DNA from: Campylobacteraceae bacterium
GTDB taxonomy: Bacteria > Campylobacterota > Campylobacteria > Campylobacterales > Sulfurovaceae
Length of the DNA stretch: 64,000 nt
Reading direction: 5' to 3'
Assembly: GCA_027056485.1 (NCBI GenBank)
Contig: JALUKQ010000031.1
Location: 1-64,000, forward strand
The first letter of the stretch is position 1. Each line of letters begins with the position of its first letter. The translations under genes were made by a program, and so were the position numbers. Shown one piece after another: positions 48,560 to 57,992 of the stretch. Below the pieces are notes generated by a model, which was not told the DNA's origin, ran no database searches, and saw only the letters and a program-made list of their open reading frames with translations.

Positions 48560-48823
48560 CTATTTAACAAACTCAAATGGATTTTCCACTACATTTTTTC
48601 TATCTACAATGTATGGAATAAGAGCAGTTTGTCTAGCTCTTTTAATAGAAACTGTTACAAGTTCTTGGTGACGTTTACAGTTTCCTGTAAGTCTTCTTGG
48701 CATGATTTTAAATCTCTCACTTAATGAGAACTTTAATAGACCTAAGTCTTTATAGTCGATAAAATCAACTTTCATTTCACAATATTTACAAAATCTTTTT
48801 TTGAACTTTCTTCTTTCTGCCAT
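48560..48823 (-). CDS. rpsR: 30S ribosomal protein S18
   Basis: 87 residues. The N-terminus [29 protein letters not shown] and the block [15 protein letters not shown], followed by [13 protein letters not shown], are characteristic. The cysteines in FCKYC and GNCKRH could bind zinc, as in other zinc-type S18 proteins. It is the last gene of the rpsF-ssb-rpsR unit, ten bases behind ssb. The start has GGAG. Confidence 0.97.
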   Translation of the reverse strand: MAERRKFKKRFCKYCEMKVDFIDYKDLGLLKFSLSERFKIMPRRLTGNCKRHQELVTVSIKRARQTALIPYIVDRKNVVENPFEFVK

Positions 48824-48833
48824 GGGTTATCTC

Positions 48834-49406
48834 CTAAAATGGTATCTCGTCATCATCGATGTCGATTTCTGGTACAGACGCTTGTTGTTGCTGTGGAGCT
48901 GGTTGAGAATGTTGTTGTGAAGCTTGAGGTTGACCATATCCACCTTGTTGGGTTTGTCCATAGCTTTGTTGTTGCTGTGGTTCACCATAACTACTACTTT
49001 GGTTTTGACTACCATAGTTGTTTTGGCTTGCTTGGTTACCATATCCATTACTGTTTGTATTGTTAGGGTTTTGGCTATCAGCCTTGGAGTCTAACATCTG
49101 TAGGTTCTCTACAGTTACAGCATGTTTACTTCTTTTACTTCCATCTTGTGCAGTCCATTGTTGAAAAACAAGTCGTCCATCTACTAAAACTTTGCTCCCC
49201 TTACGAAGGTATTGGTTTGCTATCTCAGCTGTACGTCCAAAAAATGTCAAGTCGATAAACATAACTTCATCTTTCTGCTCACCAGTTTGACTTTTCCACT
49301 TTCGGCTTGTTGCAATTCCAACATTACCAATAGCTGAGCCACTTTGTGAGTATCTTATCTCAACATCTCTTGTAAGGTTTCCTACCAATACTACTTTGTT
49401 ATACAT
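48834..49406 (-). CDS. ssb: single-stranded DNA-binding protein
   Basis: 190 residues. The OB-fold is at about 1-110 (MYNKVVLVGNLTRDVEIRYSQSGSAIGNVGIATSRKWK, MFIDLTFFGRTAEIANQYLRKGSKVLVDGRL). A long linker rich in Gln, Asn, Gly and Tyr follows (about 112-180), then the acidic tip DDDEIPF that recruits DNA repair and replication partners. The linker is low-complexity and unusually Gln/Asn-rich. The middle gene of the rpsF-ssb-rpsR unit. The start has AGGAG. Confidence 0.97.
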   Translation of the reverse strand: MYNKVVLVGNLTRDVEIRYSQSGSAIGNVGIATSRKWKSQTGEQKDEVMFIDLTFFGRTAEIANQYLRKGSKVLVDGRLVFQQWTAQDGSKRSKHAVTVENLQMLDSKADSQNPNNTNSNGYGNQASQNNYGSQNQSSSYGEPQQQQSYGQTQQGGYGQPQASQQHSQPAPQQQQASVPEIDIDDDEIPF

Positions 49407-49424
49407 GGGGTTTCTCCTAAGGTC

Positions 49425-49874
49425 TTATGCTTCTGTTTTTACTTCAGCAGGTGTTGCTTCAGTTGTTGCAGGAGCTTCTTCTGTTACTGTTTCTTCAGTT
49501 GCAACAGGAGCTTCTTCAGCTTTTGGTGCTTCTTCTATAACAACAGATGCTGCTTTTACAAGTTTTTCAAACTGAGCTAACTCTTTTTTCTTTGTATATC
49601 TAACTGTTAAGTATTTAATAACTTCTTCGTTAAACTTTAAGTTTCGCTCAAGTTCGTTAATAACACTACCTTCAGCTTTAAAGTAAACGATAGTGTATAC
49701 ACCACGCTCATTTTTTTCAACAGGGTAAGCAAGTCTTCTCATTCCCATTTTATTAGTAGCAAGAATCTCAGCACCTTCACGTACAAGAATCTCTTCGATT
49801 TTTGCAATGTTTGCTGCTGTCTCTTCATCTGTAAGTGTAGGTTTAAGTACATACAGTGTTTCGTAGTTGTTCAT
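49425..49874 (-). CDS. rpsF: 30S ribosomal protein S6
   Basis: 149 residues from ATG 49874 (MNNYETLYVLKPTL), with AAAAGGAA upstream; an earlier ATG would add nine residues. The S6 core is at about 1-100 (LATNKMGMRRLAYPVEKNERGVYTIVYFKAEG). A C-terminal tail rich in Ala, Glu and Pro/Val (about 110-149) is longer than in E. coli S6 without its polyglutamate. First gene of the rpsF-ssb-rpsR unit. An inverted repeat lies 32 bases upstream. Confidence 0.96.
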   Translation of the reverse strand: MNNYETLYVLKPTLTDEETAANIAKIEEILVREGAEILATNKMGMRRLAYPVEKNERGVYTIVYFKAEGSVINELERNLKFNEEVIKYLTVRYTKKKELAQFEKLVKAASVVIEEAPKAEEAPVATEETVTEEAPATTEATPAEVKTEA

Positions 49875-49905
49875 TGTGTTCCTTTTGGTTTTATAGCCCA
49901 CTCTT

Positions 49906-49923
49906 ATAATCTGTGCAGATTAT
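49906..49923 (-). promoter_or_regulatory. inverted repeat in the rpsF promoter/leader
   Basis: ATAATCTG and CAGATTAT pair around TG, 32 bases before the rpsF ATG. A TATAAG sequence overlaps its end, so this may be an operator over the -10 or part of the mRNA leader. In several bacteria S6:S18 represses its own operon through a leader structure; whether this is such a structure is not shown. Confidence 0.4.
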
Positions 49924-50089
49924 CCAAAAATGAGCAAGAATTTTGGAAGCAGTATACTACCATAATAAATATTTATTTTTACTAAAAATATCAGAACATC
50001 TATTAATTAGAGTAGTTTTTATAAAAATAAACTTAGTCATACTTATTATATAATATAATTAAGTTTATATTTTTTAAGGTAGATTTAGA

Positions 50090-52516
50090 ATGAAAAAAGA
50101 GTCCCAAAAAACAACGATAAATTTTTTTATAAAAAGCTCAAAAATTATTTTTTTAGCAATTTATGCCATATTGGTATTAGGTGCTAGTTATATTTTTGTA
50201 AACAGTTATACTCAATATGATTATTTAAGTAGTTCAACTGAATATGCTGAATTTATGAATAAGATTAAGAATATTGATGGAATTAAAGAGAAAATTTTAA
50301 TTAAAGATACACAATTAAGAATAAATGAACAAAAAATTATTATGATGACATCGTTGCTTGTTTTAGTACTTTCTGTCTTTATGTTTATAAGAAGAGCCTA
50401 TATTCTTAAATATTTGGAAGTTGAAAAGCAAAACCTGACACTGCTTTTAGAAGATTTAAAATCTTACTCATATGAGAATAAGTTGGAAGAGTTTCAAAAT
50501 ATGATTAAAGATAAAAACAGGGCAGAAATTTATGCTTTAATGTCAGATATGATATATGAACTCGAAGAGAGTAAGAATGCTGCTGATGAAGCAAATAAAA
50601 CTAAGAGTCTTTTTTTAGCCAATATGTCTCATGAAATTCGTACACCACTAAATGGTATTGTAGGTTTTACAAAGTTTTTAAAGTCAACTAATTTAGATGA
50701 CGAACAAGATGAATTTGTAGATATTATTAGAAAAAGTTCAGAAGATTTACTCTCAATTATTAATGATATTCTTGATATCTCAAAAATAGAGAATGGACAT
50801 GTTGAGTTAGAAGAAGTTTTTTTTAACCCTATGGAAGAGTTTGAAAATGTTATTGAAACCTATGCAGCTAATGCTTCTAAAAAAGATATTGATTTTGGAT
50901 TATGGATAGACCCTAATTTATCTTCACTTCTTTTACGCTCCGACCCTGGTAAAATAAAACAAGTACTTATTAATCTAATCTCTAATGCTGTAAAATTTAC
51001 TGACAAAAAAGGAAGCATAGATGTTATTATCAAAAAAGTTTTAGATGAAAATGAGGATAATATATCTGTAAAATTCACAGTTAAAGATACGGGTGTTGGT
51101 ATAAACGAAGATCAAAAAGAGAAAGTATTTGAAGCATTTACTCAAGCAGACAGTAGTACAAGTAGAAAATATGGTGGTACAGGTTTAGGTTTAACTATTT
51201 CATCAGCTTTAGTAAATATTTTGGGTGGATCTTTAGGCTTAAATAGTACTCTAGGGGAAGGAACTGAATTTAATTTCACTATAAAAATGCCATTCAAAGA
51301 GGTAAAACGAGATAAGAATATTCATCCAATGAACATTGCTATTTATGCTCCATCAGAAGTTAAAAGTAAAGATTCAGATAAATATTTAGAAAATTATCTT
51401 TTATCTTATGAGCATTTATCGGTACAACGTTTTAAAAGTTTTAAAGAGTGTATGGAGACTTTAACTACAGCTTTTGATGTACTCTATATTCATTATGATA
51501 AAATAAATATGGATGAATTGCATAAAATTGTTAAGCATTATAATTCATCTACTAATATTGTATTGGTTACAAAGTTAAACAAACGTAATGATGTACAAGC
51601 ATTATCTGAGGAGTTTTCACATGTTATGTATGAACCCATAACTTTTTCAAAAGTTGAAAAATCTTTTAAATATTTAACATATAAACAACAAGATAAAAAA
51701 CCTTTGTCTACATCTCAAAAATCAAAAATCAATTATAAAAAATTCTCTAATCTTCATTCTCTTGTTGTTGAAGATAATCCTATTAATCAAAAAATGATAC
51801 AACATACATTAAAAAATATGGGCATTACATCAGACTGTGCTAATAATGGACAAGAGGGACTTAATATGTATATCTCAAATAGTCAATATGATGTTATATT
51901 TATGGATATACAAATGCCCGTTATGAATGGTATAGAAGCAACAAAAGAGATTTTAAAGTATGAAAAGAAAAATAATCTTAATCATACACCTATTATTGCA
52001 GTTACAGCAAATGCTTTAAAGGGTGATAGAGAGAAGTTTATGAGTGAAGGGATGGATGAATATGTATCTAAACCAATAAATTTAGATAAGTTTATAGAAT
52101 CATTAGAGAAATTTTTTCCTATTGTAAATATAGCAACAAAAGTGCCACCTAGTAATACAAAAGATATATTACTTTATAAAGAGACGACCACAGAAGCAAA
52201 AATTATATCTGCAATTTTAAATAAACTTGATTATAGTGTTGATGTAGTAGAAAATATTGAAGAGTTAAAGAGAGTAATAGATGTAGAGAGTTATAAATGT
52301 GTACTCTTAGATAGAGTTCATTCAGACAGCTCACATGAGAGTTTAACTGAACATCTTAAGTCAAGTAATATTCCTAGTTTACTTTTTACTGATGAGAAGT
52401 TAATGGTCACATCTAGTGATAAAGAGAATTATACGTTTATTACTGATAAATTGGCAGATTATATGAGTATTAAAGAGAAGGTAGATTATATGATTGGTTT
52501 GGATAAAGCATCATAG
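50090..52516 (+). CDS. membrane hybrid histidine kinase with degenerate receiver modules
   Basis: An 808-residue protein with two membrane helices (about 18-38 and 83-101) enclosing a short periplasmic loop of about 45 residues, then a linker coiled coil. The HisKA His is His181 in MSHEIRTPLNG. HATPase_c has LISNAVKF, DTGVGI and GTGLGLTI. A receiver-like segment of about 120 residues that lacks the usual acidic pocket follows (NIAIYAPSEV... VLYIHYDKINM). A true receiver is at about 555-680 with Asp606 in VIFMDIQMPVMNG. A second degenerate receiver-like segment makes up the C-terminus (ILLYKETTTEAKIISAIL ... VLLDRVHSDSSHE). The signal sensed is unknown. It is paralogous to the kinase at 53.7-55.9 kb and overlaps holA tail-to-tail by six bases. 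Confidence 0.9.
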   Translation: MKKESQKTTINFFIKSSKIIFLAIYAILVLGASYIFVNSYTQYDYLSSSTEYAEFMNKIKNIDGIKEKILIKDTQLRINEQKIIMMTSLLVLVLSVFMFIRRAYILKYLEVEKQNLTLLLEDLKSYSYENKLEEFQNMIKDKNRAEIYALMSDMIYELEESKNAADEANKTKSLFLANMSHEIRTPLNGIVGFTKFLKSTNLDDEQDEFVDIIRKSSEDLLSIINDILDISKIENGHVELEEVFFNPMEEFENVIETYAANASKKDIDFGLWIDPNLSSLLLRSDPGKIKQVLINLISNAVKFTDKKGSIDVIIKKVLDENEDNISVKFTVKDTGVGINEDQKEKVFEAFTQADSSTSRKYGGTGLGLTISSALVNILGGSLGLNSTLGEGTEFNFTIKMPFKEVKRDKNIHPMNIAIYAPSEVKSKDSDKYLENYLLSYEHLSVQRFKSFKECMETLTTAFDVLYIHYDKINMDELHKIVKHYNSSTNIVLVTKLNKRNDVQALSEEFSHVMYEPITFSKVEKSFKYLTYKQQDKKPLSTSQKSKINYKKFSNLHSLVVEDNPINQKMIQHTLKNMGITSDCANNGQEGLNMYISNSQYDVIFMDIQMPVMNGIEATKEILKYEKKNNLNHTPIIAVTANALKGDREKFMSEGMDEYVSKPINLDKFIESLEKFFPIVNIATKVPPSNTKDILLYKETTTEAKIISAILNKLDYSVDVVENIEELKRVIDVESYKCVLLDRVHSDSSHESLTEHLKSSNIPSLLFTDEKLMVTSSDKENYTFITDKLADYMSIKEKVDYMIGLDKAS

Positions 52517-53488
52517 ATAAGATTGCAACTTAATAAATGCTCCATAAAGCAACAACTCTCTGTTGGTTGCTGGAGTGTTTTTTATCTGTAATTCTACTTC
52601 TAAAAGGTGTTCAAATATTTTGAGTATACTAGGGCTTTTAACTCTTAAAGCAAGAGTAGCTTTTTGCTCTTCTATGTTTTTAGGTAATTTATAGCCTAGG
52701 ATAGCTTTTGAGTCTATGTGACCATGTAGTTTCATGTAGGCATTAAAGAGGAAAATTTGGTTAACAAAAAATTGTGTTGAACGTAAAATAGAAAATTCAT
52801 CTTCTCCTATTTCTAATAGTCTGCTCATGGTTTCAACTATAGGTTTTTTTTCAAATAGGTCTATGAGTAACTGTTCTATAGCAAGTGGTGCAGTAGAGTA
52901 GACAAGTCTGTCAATATCTTTTGAAGTTACTTCACCCTCTAAAATAGCTAGTTTATTAAGTTCATTTGCACAGAGGGAAAGGTTATTGTTGAGCAGTAGC
53001 ATAAGGTGTTGTAAGGCATAATGGTCTATCTGTAATCCAACAGCTTGTGCTTTTCTTTGTAATATATTTATACTCTCTCTAAAATTAGGTTCAAAAAGTC
53101 GAAGCCAATTGGCTCCTTTTTTAGGAGTAAATGCAGATTGTAAACTCTTTGCATCACTGGCTTTTCCTTGATACTCAAATAAAAAGTAATTATCGGTGTT
53201 TTTACCTACAAGTTCAATGAGTACATCTAACTCTTTTTTAGGTATTTTTTTATCTCGTTTTACTATAAGAAGATTGGTTCCACCAAAAAGTGAACTTTGT
53301 GAAAGGTATGCTTTTGCTCTTTCAAAATTGTATTCGTCAAAATAGAGATTTAAAAGTGAATCTGCAGCATTGGTGATATTGATATAATGTTGAATATATG
53401 AGGATATGAGGTAAGCATTCTCCCCATAAAAGAGCATGGCTCTAGGAGGAGTGTTTCTTAATAGGTTGTCAAACTCTCTTTGATACAT
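52511..53488 (-). CDS. holA: DNA polymerase III subunit delta
   Basis: 325 residues. The clamp-loader delta subunit opens the beta clamp. Recognisable parts are the N-terminal YQREFDNLLRNTPPRAMLFYGENAYLISSYIQHYI, the segment NLLIVKRDKKIPKKELDVLIEL, and the AAA+-like region ending FEKKPIVETMSRLLEIGEDEFSILRS with LELQIKNTPATNRELLLYGAFIKL at the C-terminus. Sequence conservation of delta is low, so the call rests on length and overall pattern. It is transcribed alone, embedded between two kinase genes on the opposite strand. Confidence 0.85.
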   Translation of the reverse strand: MYQREFDNLLRNTPPRAMLFYGENAYLISSYIQHYINITNAADSLLNLYFDEYNFERAKAYLSQSSLFGGTNLLIVKRDKKIPKKELDVLIELVGKNTDNYFLFEYQGKASDAKSLQSAFTPKKGANWLRLFEPNFRESINILQRKAQAVGLQIDHYALQHLMLLLNNNLSLCANELNKLAILEGEVTSKDIDRLVYSTAPLAIEQLLIDLFEKKPIVETMSRLLEIGEDEFSILRSTQFFVNQIFLFNAYMKLHGHIDSKAILGYKLPKNIEEQKATLALRVKSPSILKIFEHLLEVELQIKNTPATNRELLLYGAFIKLQSYL

Positions 53489-53654
53489 ATATTTTTACCC
53501 TTTTTTGTTAATAAATATTTCTAATAATTATAGCAGATTTAAACAAAAACTATATTGGTGAATTATGTAATAAATGTGAAAATATAAAATAATTATTAAG
53601 CAAAAATACTAATTAAAATTGATAATATATTATTAAACATAAAAAGGGGTGGTC

Positions 53655-55940
53655 GTGAATAATAAATGGAGAGAAAAACGTTTAGAGATTATTACATTAG
53701 GTATTTTTTTTATATTACTGTTAACTTCACTTCTATTTCTTTATAACTCTTATACTAATTATACTCTGTTTATCTCTTCAGGGCAAGAGAGTAAAGCTTT
53801 TGTTCATCAAATTATTATGATAATATCAGTAGTTATTTTATTTCTATCACTATTAATAGTCTATAGTAAAAGAGACTATTTTTTTGTTGAAGAGAAACGA
53901 GATACAAAGGGACTTAAAAATCTTTTTGAAGAGATAAAACACTCATCGGATAAGAAAAAAAATGAACAGTTTAAACTGATGCTCAAAGAGGAAAATCATA
54001 GCGAAATTTATATGTTGATTTCAAATATGATTACTGAGCTTCAAGAGAGTAAAAAGGCTACAGAAGAAGCAAATAAAATTAAAACACTTTTTTTATCAAA
54101 TATGTCACATGAAATTCGTACACCTATTACTGGAATTGTGGGTTTTACCAACTTTTTAAATTCTACTAAATTGGATATGGAACAGAAGGAGTTTGTAGAT
54201 ATTATTAGAAAAAGTTCAGAAGATTTATTAACAGTTGTCAATAATATATTAGATGTTTCTCAGTTAGAAAATGGAGAGATGAAATTAACATTAAAAAATT
54301 TTAATATTATAGATGAGTTTGAAAAACTTATAAATGTTTACTCCTTTGATGCTATAGAAAAAGAGATAAATTTTCATGTTTGGATAGACCCTGAACTTAA
54401 TGATATTTTATTAAATGCAGATGTAGAGAAGATTAAACAGATTGTTATGAATTTAATATCTAATGCTATTAAATTTACTGATAAGGGAGGAAGTGTAGAA
54501 CTCATTATTTCTAAAAAAGCCAATTTGGAAAACAGTAAAGTAGAGATTGAGTTTTTAGTAAAAGATAGTGGAATTGGTATTGATGAAGAGCATAAAAAAA
54601 TGGTATTTAGGCTCTTTAATCAAGCAGATAGTTCAAATACAAGAGCTTATAAAGGTATAGGATTAGGTTTAAATATTGCTAATAGCTTAGTGAAGTTATT
54701 AGGAGGAACTCTAAGTTTAGAGAGTGAACTTGGAGAAGGCACAACATTTTCATTTATTTTAGATATTGATTATAGAAAAAATAGTAGAAAAAATGATAAA
54801 AAATTAACCTCTATAGCAATATATGCCCCAGATCATTTACATGCTAATATAGCCTATAAGCATTTAGTTGCATATATCTCTTCAAATAAAAAGAATAGTG
54901 TCACCTGTTTTAAAAACTTTGTTGAGTGTAAAGATGCTAAGTTGGACTCTTTTGATACGCTTTATATCTATTATGATGAAATAAATAGTGAAGAGTTAAA
55001 AAGGATAGTGGCTCTTTATAGTTCAGAAAAAGATATAGTTTTGTTGACAAAAGTGTCAAATAGAGAAAAAATACTAAATATTGCACCTATCTTTACTCAA
55101 GTATTATATGAACCAATAACATTACCAAAAGTAGAATTGTCACTTAGTTATCAAAAGGCAACCCCTTCTGTAGTGGAAGATGATTTTGGTTTAAATGTTT
55201 TAATAGTAGAAGACAATTTGATTAATCAGAAGGTTATTGCTCATACGCTTAAAGGTTTGGGTATAACATCAGATTTAGCTGAGAATGGTGAGGTTGGTAT
55301 AGAGATGTTTAAAAATAATAGATATGATATGGTCTTTATGGATATTCAAATGCCTATTATGAATGGGGTAATGGCAACCAAGCATATTTTAGAATATGAA
55401 AAAAAATTTAACTTAGACCATACACCTATTGTAGCAGTAACAACCAATGCTCTAAAAGGTGATAGGGAGTTGTATCTGAAATCTGGTATGGATGAGTATA
55501 TAGCAAAACCTATCTCTGCTGATAAGTTTGTCTCTGTTATTAAACAGTTTTATGCACCTAAAAAAGAGCTAACTAAAGAGGTAAATCAAGAGTCTAAAGA
55601 TATTTTACTCTATAAAAAAGTACCAACAGAAGCAAAAGTTTTGACCAATCTATTAACAGGGCTTGACTATAGTATAGATTTGGCTAAAAGTAGAGAAGAG
55701 TTTTATTATAAGATGAAAAGCAGAGAATATAAACTCTTTTTATTAGATAAAAATAGTGCCAATAGAGAGGATGAAGTGTTAATAAATGAGATAGTAAGTA
55801 GTAAAATCCCAACACTTTTTCTAATGAATGAAGAGAGTATCTTATCTTCAGATGATATGAATGAGTATACTAGAGTCATGTATGAAAAATCAAACTTTAT
55901 TGCCATTCATGAGCAAATAGAGAAAATGATGAAGCTATAA
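53655..55940 (+). CDS. membrane hybrid histidine kinase, paralogue of the 50-kb kinase
   Basis: A 761-residue protein; GTG 53655 fits AAAGGGG upstream better than GTG 53649. Two membrane helices (about 11-30 and 51-70) with only about 20 residues between, then the same plan as its neighbour: HisKA (His152 in MSHEIRTPITG), HATPase_c (LISNAIKF, DSGIGI, KGIGLGLNI), a degenerate receiver-like block, a true receiver (VFMDIQMPIMNG; VEDNLINQKVIAHTLKGLG) and a C-terminal degenerate receiver-like block starting DILLYKKVPTEAKVL. Many stretches are shared word for word with the first kinase, which suggests recent duplication. It overlaps the RNase R gene tail-to-tail by six bases. Confidence 0.9.
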   Translation: MNNKWREKRLEIITLGIFFILLLTSLLFLYNSYTNYTLFISSGQESKAFVHQIIMIISVVILFLSLLIVYSKRDYFFVEEKRDTKGLKNLFEEIKHSSDKKKNEQFKLMLKEENHSEIYMLISNMITELQESKKATEEANKIKTLFLSNMSHEIRTPITGIVGFTNFLNSTKLDMEQKEFVDIIRKSSEDLLTVVNNILDVSQLENGEMKLTLKNFNIIDEFEKLINVYSFDAIEKEINFHVWIDPELNDILLNADVEKIKQIVMNLISNAIKFTDKGGSVELIISKKANLENSKVEIEFLVKDSGIGIDEEHKKMVFRLFNQADSSNTRAYKGIGLGLNIANSLVKLLGGTLSLESELGEGTTFSFILDIDYRKNSRKNDKKLTSIAIYAPDHLHANIAYKHLVAYISSNKKNSVTCFKNFVECKDAKLDSFDTLYIYYDEINSEELKRIVALYSSEKDIVLLTKVSNREKILNIAPIFTQVLYEPITLPKVELSLSYQKATPSVVEDDFGLNVLIVEDNLINQKVIAHTLKGLGITSDLAENGEVGIEMFKNNRYDMVFMDIQMPIMNGVMATKHILEYEKKFNLDHTPIVAVTTNALKGDRELYLKSGMDEYIAKPISADKFVSVIKQFYAPKKELTKEVNQESKDILLYKKVPTEAKVLTNLLTGLDYSIDLAKSREEFYYKMKSREYKLFLLDKNSANREDEVLINEIVSSKIPTLFLMNEESILSSDDMNEYTRVMYEKSNFIAIHEQIEKMMKL

Positions 55941-57899
55941 CTCCATCACCTCTTTTTCACGCTTGGCTATGAACTCACCTTGAATCTTAGCCATAGCGAG
56001 GCTGACACTCTCTATGCGTAAAATGATATTATCAAAGAGCATGACATTGTCGCCATGAATGTTCACCGTTACACCTTCGACTTCGCACTCTAAAATAGCT
56101 TTTGCATTCTCTCCTACCTCTACCACATGGGCTTTAAACTCTTGACCAATGCGTTTCTCTGCCCAACGTGCAAGTTTACGGTCACGGAAATCCCACTCGG
56201 CTTTGGTCGATTCACGTTCTAACTCTGAAACCTTTTGACAAAGAGGCTCTATGTTTCGTAACAGGTATTCGTTTTGCTCTTTGTCCTCTTTTAACTGTGA
56301 CTTTATGAGTCGGTGCAAGATGAGGTCAGAGTAACGACGAATAGGAGAGGTAAAGTGGCTATAGTGGCTAAAGCCCAGTCCAAAGTGACCTTCGTTATGT
56401 GCTGCGTAAGTTGCTTGTTTGAGTGATTTGATAATCATGCTGTCTACTTCTGGAGCTATGCCCAAATGGTCAGCCTCTTTTTGAATAGCCCGTATGAGTG
56501 ATGGTGAGTCATCGTAAGCAGAAACAAAAAGACCAATGGCAGCCAACTCTTCAAGTAGCTCTTCAAGTTTACTTAGTTGTGGTGGAAGGTGAACCCTAAA
56601 GACACCATACTCAAAGCGTTTAGCAGATGCTTGGTTGGCTAAAAGCATACACTCCTCTATGAGTGAGTGAGAAGGAGTTCCTGTCTCTGTTTGTGTGCTT
56701 TTTAGTTCATGACCAGCATCGATGCTTAGTTTTATCTCTTCGCTTCTAAAGTCAAAACCGTGACCCAAACGAGACTTTCTTAGTCTTTGAGTGATTTTCT
56801 GTAGAGGTAATAGATACGCTAAAATTCTCTTCTCATTCTCAGCCTCTACATACTTACCATTACTTTCAATAATCTTATCTATCTCATCATAGTTAAAACG
56901 TCTTTTTGAGTGAATAATTGCTTCAAAAAACTCCTCATTTTCAGGGAGTAGGGTACTTTCATTAAGCTTTATTTTGGCTACAAATGCCAGTCTTGGAGTA
57001 TGTGGTTTAAGCGAACAGATATTTTCACTTAACTCACGTGGCAACATAGGAAAAGATTTATGAGGAAAATACGTTGTAAACCCACGTCGTTTTGCCTCTG
57101 TATCTATAGGGCTAAAGTAATCTACATAGTGACTAACATCGGCAATAGCTACATAAAGGGTATGCTCATTCATATCAAAGTAGATGGCATCATCAAAATC
57201 TTTTGCCGTCACAGGGTCAATGGTACAAAAATCAAGCTCTGTTAAGTCTACTCTAGTTGGGTGTTCACTTGGAGTGACTTCCAACTCTACCTCTTTGGCT
57301 TGTGTGACACAATCTTCTTCAAAAACATCATTGGCTCGGTTGTAAAGAGCAAGGGAAATTTTTTCATCGACTTTTGGGTCAGCTAAGTGTCCAAAGACTT
57401 CTAAAACTTCATCTGTTTCAGAGTCTACTTTTAGAACAGTTCCCATTTTAAAAGCTTTTAAATCCATACCATTCATAACAGCATGGGTAGGTAATCCTGT
57501 CTTTAGGTTGAGTATCTCAAAAATACCTGATTCGTTAGTATGGGTATAAACCAGTTGAAAAACATGTGCTTTACGAATAACCAGTTGTACCTTAGCAGAG
57601 GCTCGTCCTCGTCGTGCGATAATTCGTTTTACCACCACATCATCATGTGGATTGGCTTCGCCCATGTCATCTGCCTCTACAAGTAGGTCTTTTTGTTCAG
57701 GTGTTTGAGCTTCAACAAAACCACGACCCTCTTTGTTGACATAGAGTTGTCCCACACGGTAGAGTGATTTGAGCTTCCAAAGCCCTTCGACCTCTTCTAT
57801 GGCTCCGAGTTGTTGCAGTTTTTGAAATGAGTTTTTATCTTCTAATTCTAAGTCGGTCTCTTTAAAACCGTTAATAAGTTGTATGGCAAATGGTGACAT
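55935..57899 (-). CDS. rnr: ribonuclease R family exoribonuclease
   Basis: A 654-residue 3'-5' exoribonuclease of the RNase II/R family. N-terminal cold-shock-like OB domains (about 40-200; GQLYVNKEGRGFVEAQ, VKRIIARRGRASAKVQLVI) lead into the RNB catalytic domain. That domain has DFCTIDPVTAKDFDDAIYF with the clustered Asp residues that bind Mg2+ (near residue 225). PHKSFPMLPRELSENICSLKPHTPRLAFV and GFSHYSHFTSPIRRYSDLILHRLI are further signatures. The C-terminal S1 domain is short and lacks the long Lys-rich tail of E. coli RNase R. Campylobacterota usually have one such enzyme. The REP-like palindrome lies 30 bases upstream of the start. Confidence 0.93.
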   Translation of the reverse strand: MSPFAIQLINGFKETDLELEDKNSFQKLQQLGAIEEVEGLWKLKSLYRVGQLYVNKEGRGFVEAQTPEQKDLLVEADDMGEANPHDDVVVKRIIARRGRASAKVQLVIRKAHVFQLVYTHTNESGIFEILNLKTGLPTHAVMNGMDLKAFKMGTVLKVDSETDEVLEVFGHLADPKVDEKISLALYNRANDVFEEDCVTQAKEVELEVTPSEHPTRVDLTELDFCTIDPVTAKDFDDAIYFDMNEHTLYVAIADVSHYVDYFSPIDTEAKRRGFTTYFPHKSFPMLPRELSENICSLKPHTPRLAFVAKIKLNESTLLPENEEFFEAIIHSKRRFNYDEIDKIIESNGKYVEAENEKRILAYLLPLQKITQRLRKSRLGHGFDFRSEEIKLSIDAGHELKSTQTETGTPSHSLIEECMLLANQASAKRFEYGVFRVHLPPQLSKLEELLEELAAIGLFVSAYDDSPSLIRAIQKEADHLGIAPEVDSMIIKSLKQATYAAHNEGHFGLGFSHYSHFTSPIRRYSDLILHRLIKSQLKEDKEQNEYLLRNIEPLCQKVSELERESTKAEWDFRDRKLARWAEKRIGQEFKAHVVEVGENAKAILECEVEGVTVNIHGDNVMLFDNIILRIESVSLAMAKIQGEFIAKREKEVMEL

Positions 57900-57929
57900 G
57901 ATTTTCCTGTCTATTGAAGTACATTTGTA

Positions 57930-57948
57930 CCCAAGCTTGGAGCTTGGG
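57930..57948. repeat. REP-like perfect palindrome
   Basis: CCCAAGCT (57930-57937) pairs perfectly with AGCTTGGG (57941-57948) around TGG. It lies in the 93-base gap between the SPFH and RNase R genes, flanked by GTA before and AATG after. Such CCCAAGCT/AGCTTGGG elements recur in many genomes near RAYT genes. One copy only in this window. Confidence 0.55.
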
Positions 57949-57992
57949 AATGTATATTATAGAAGTATTGTAGCAAATTTTGGGTTAAGTCT

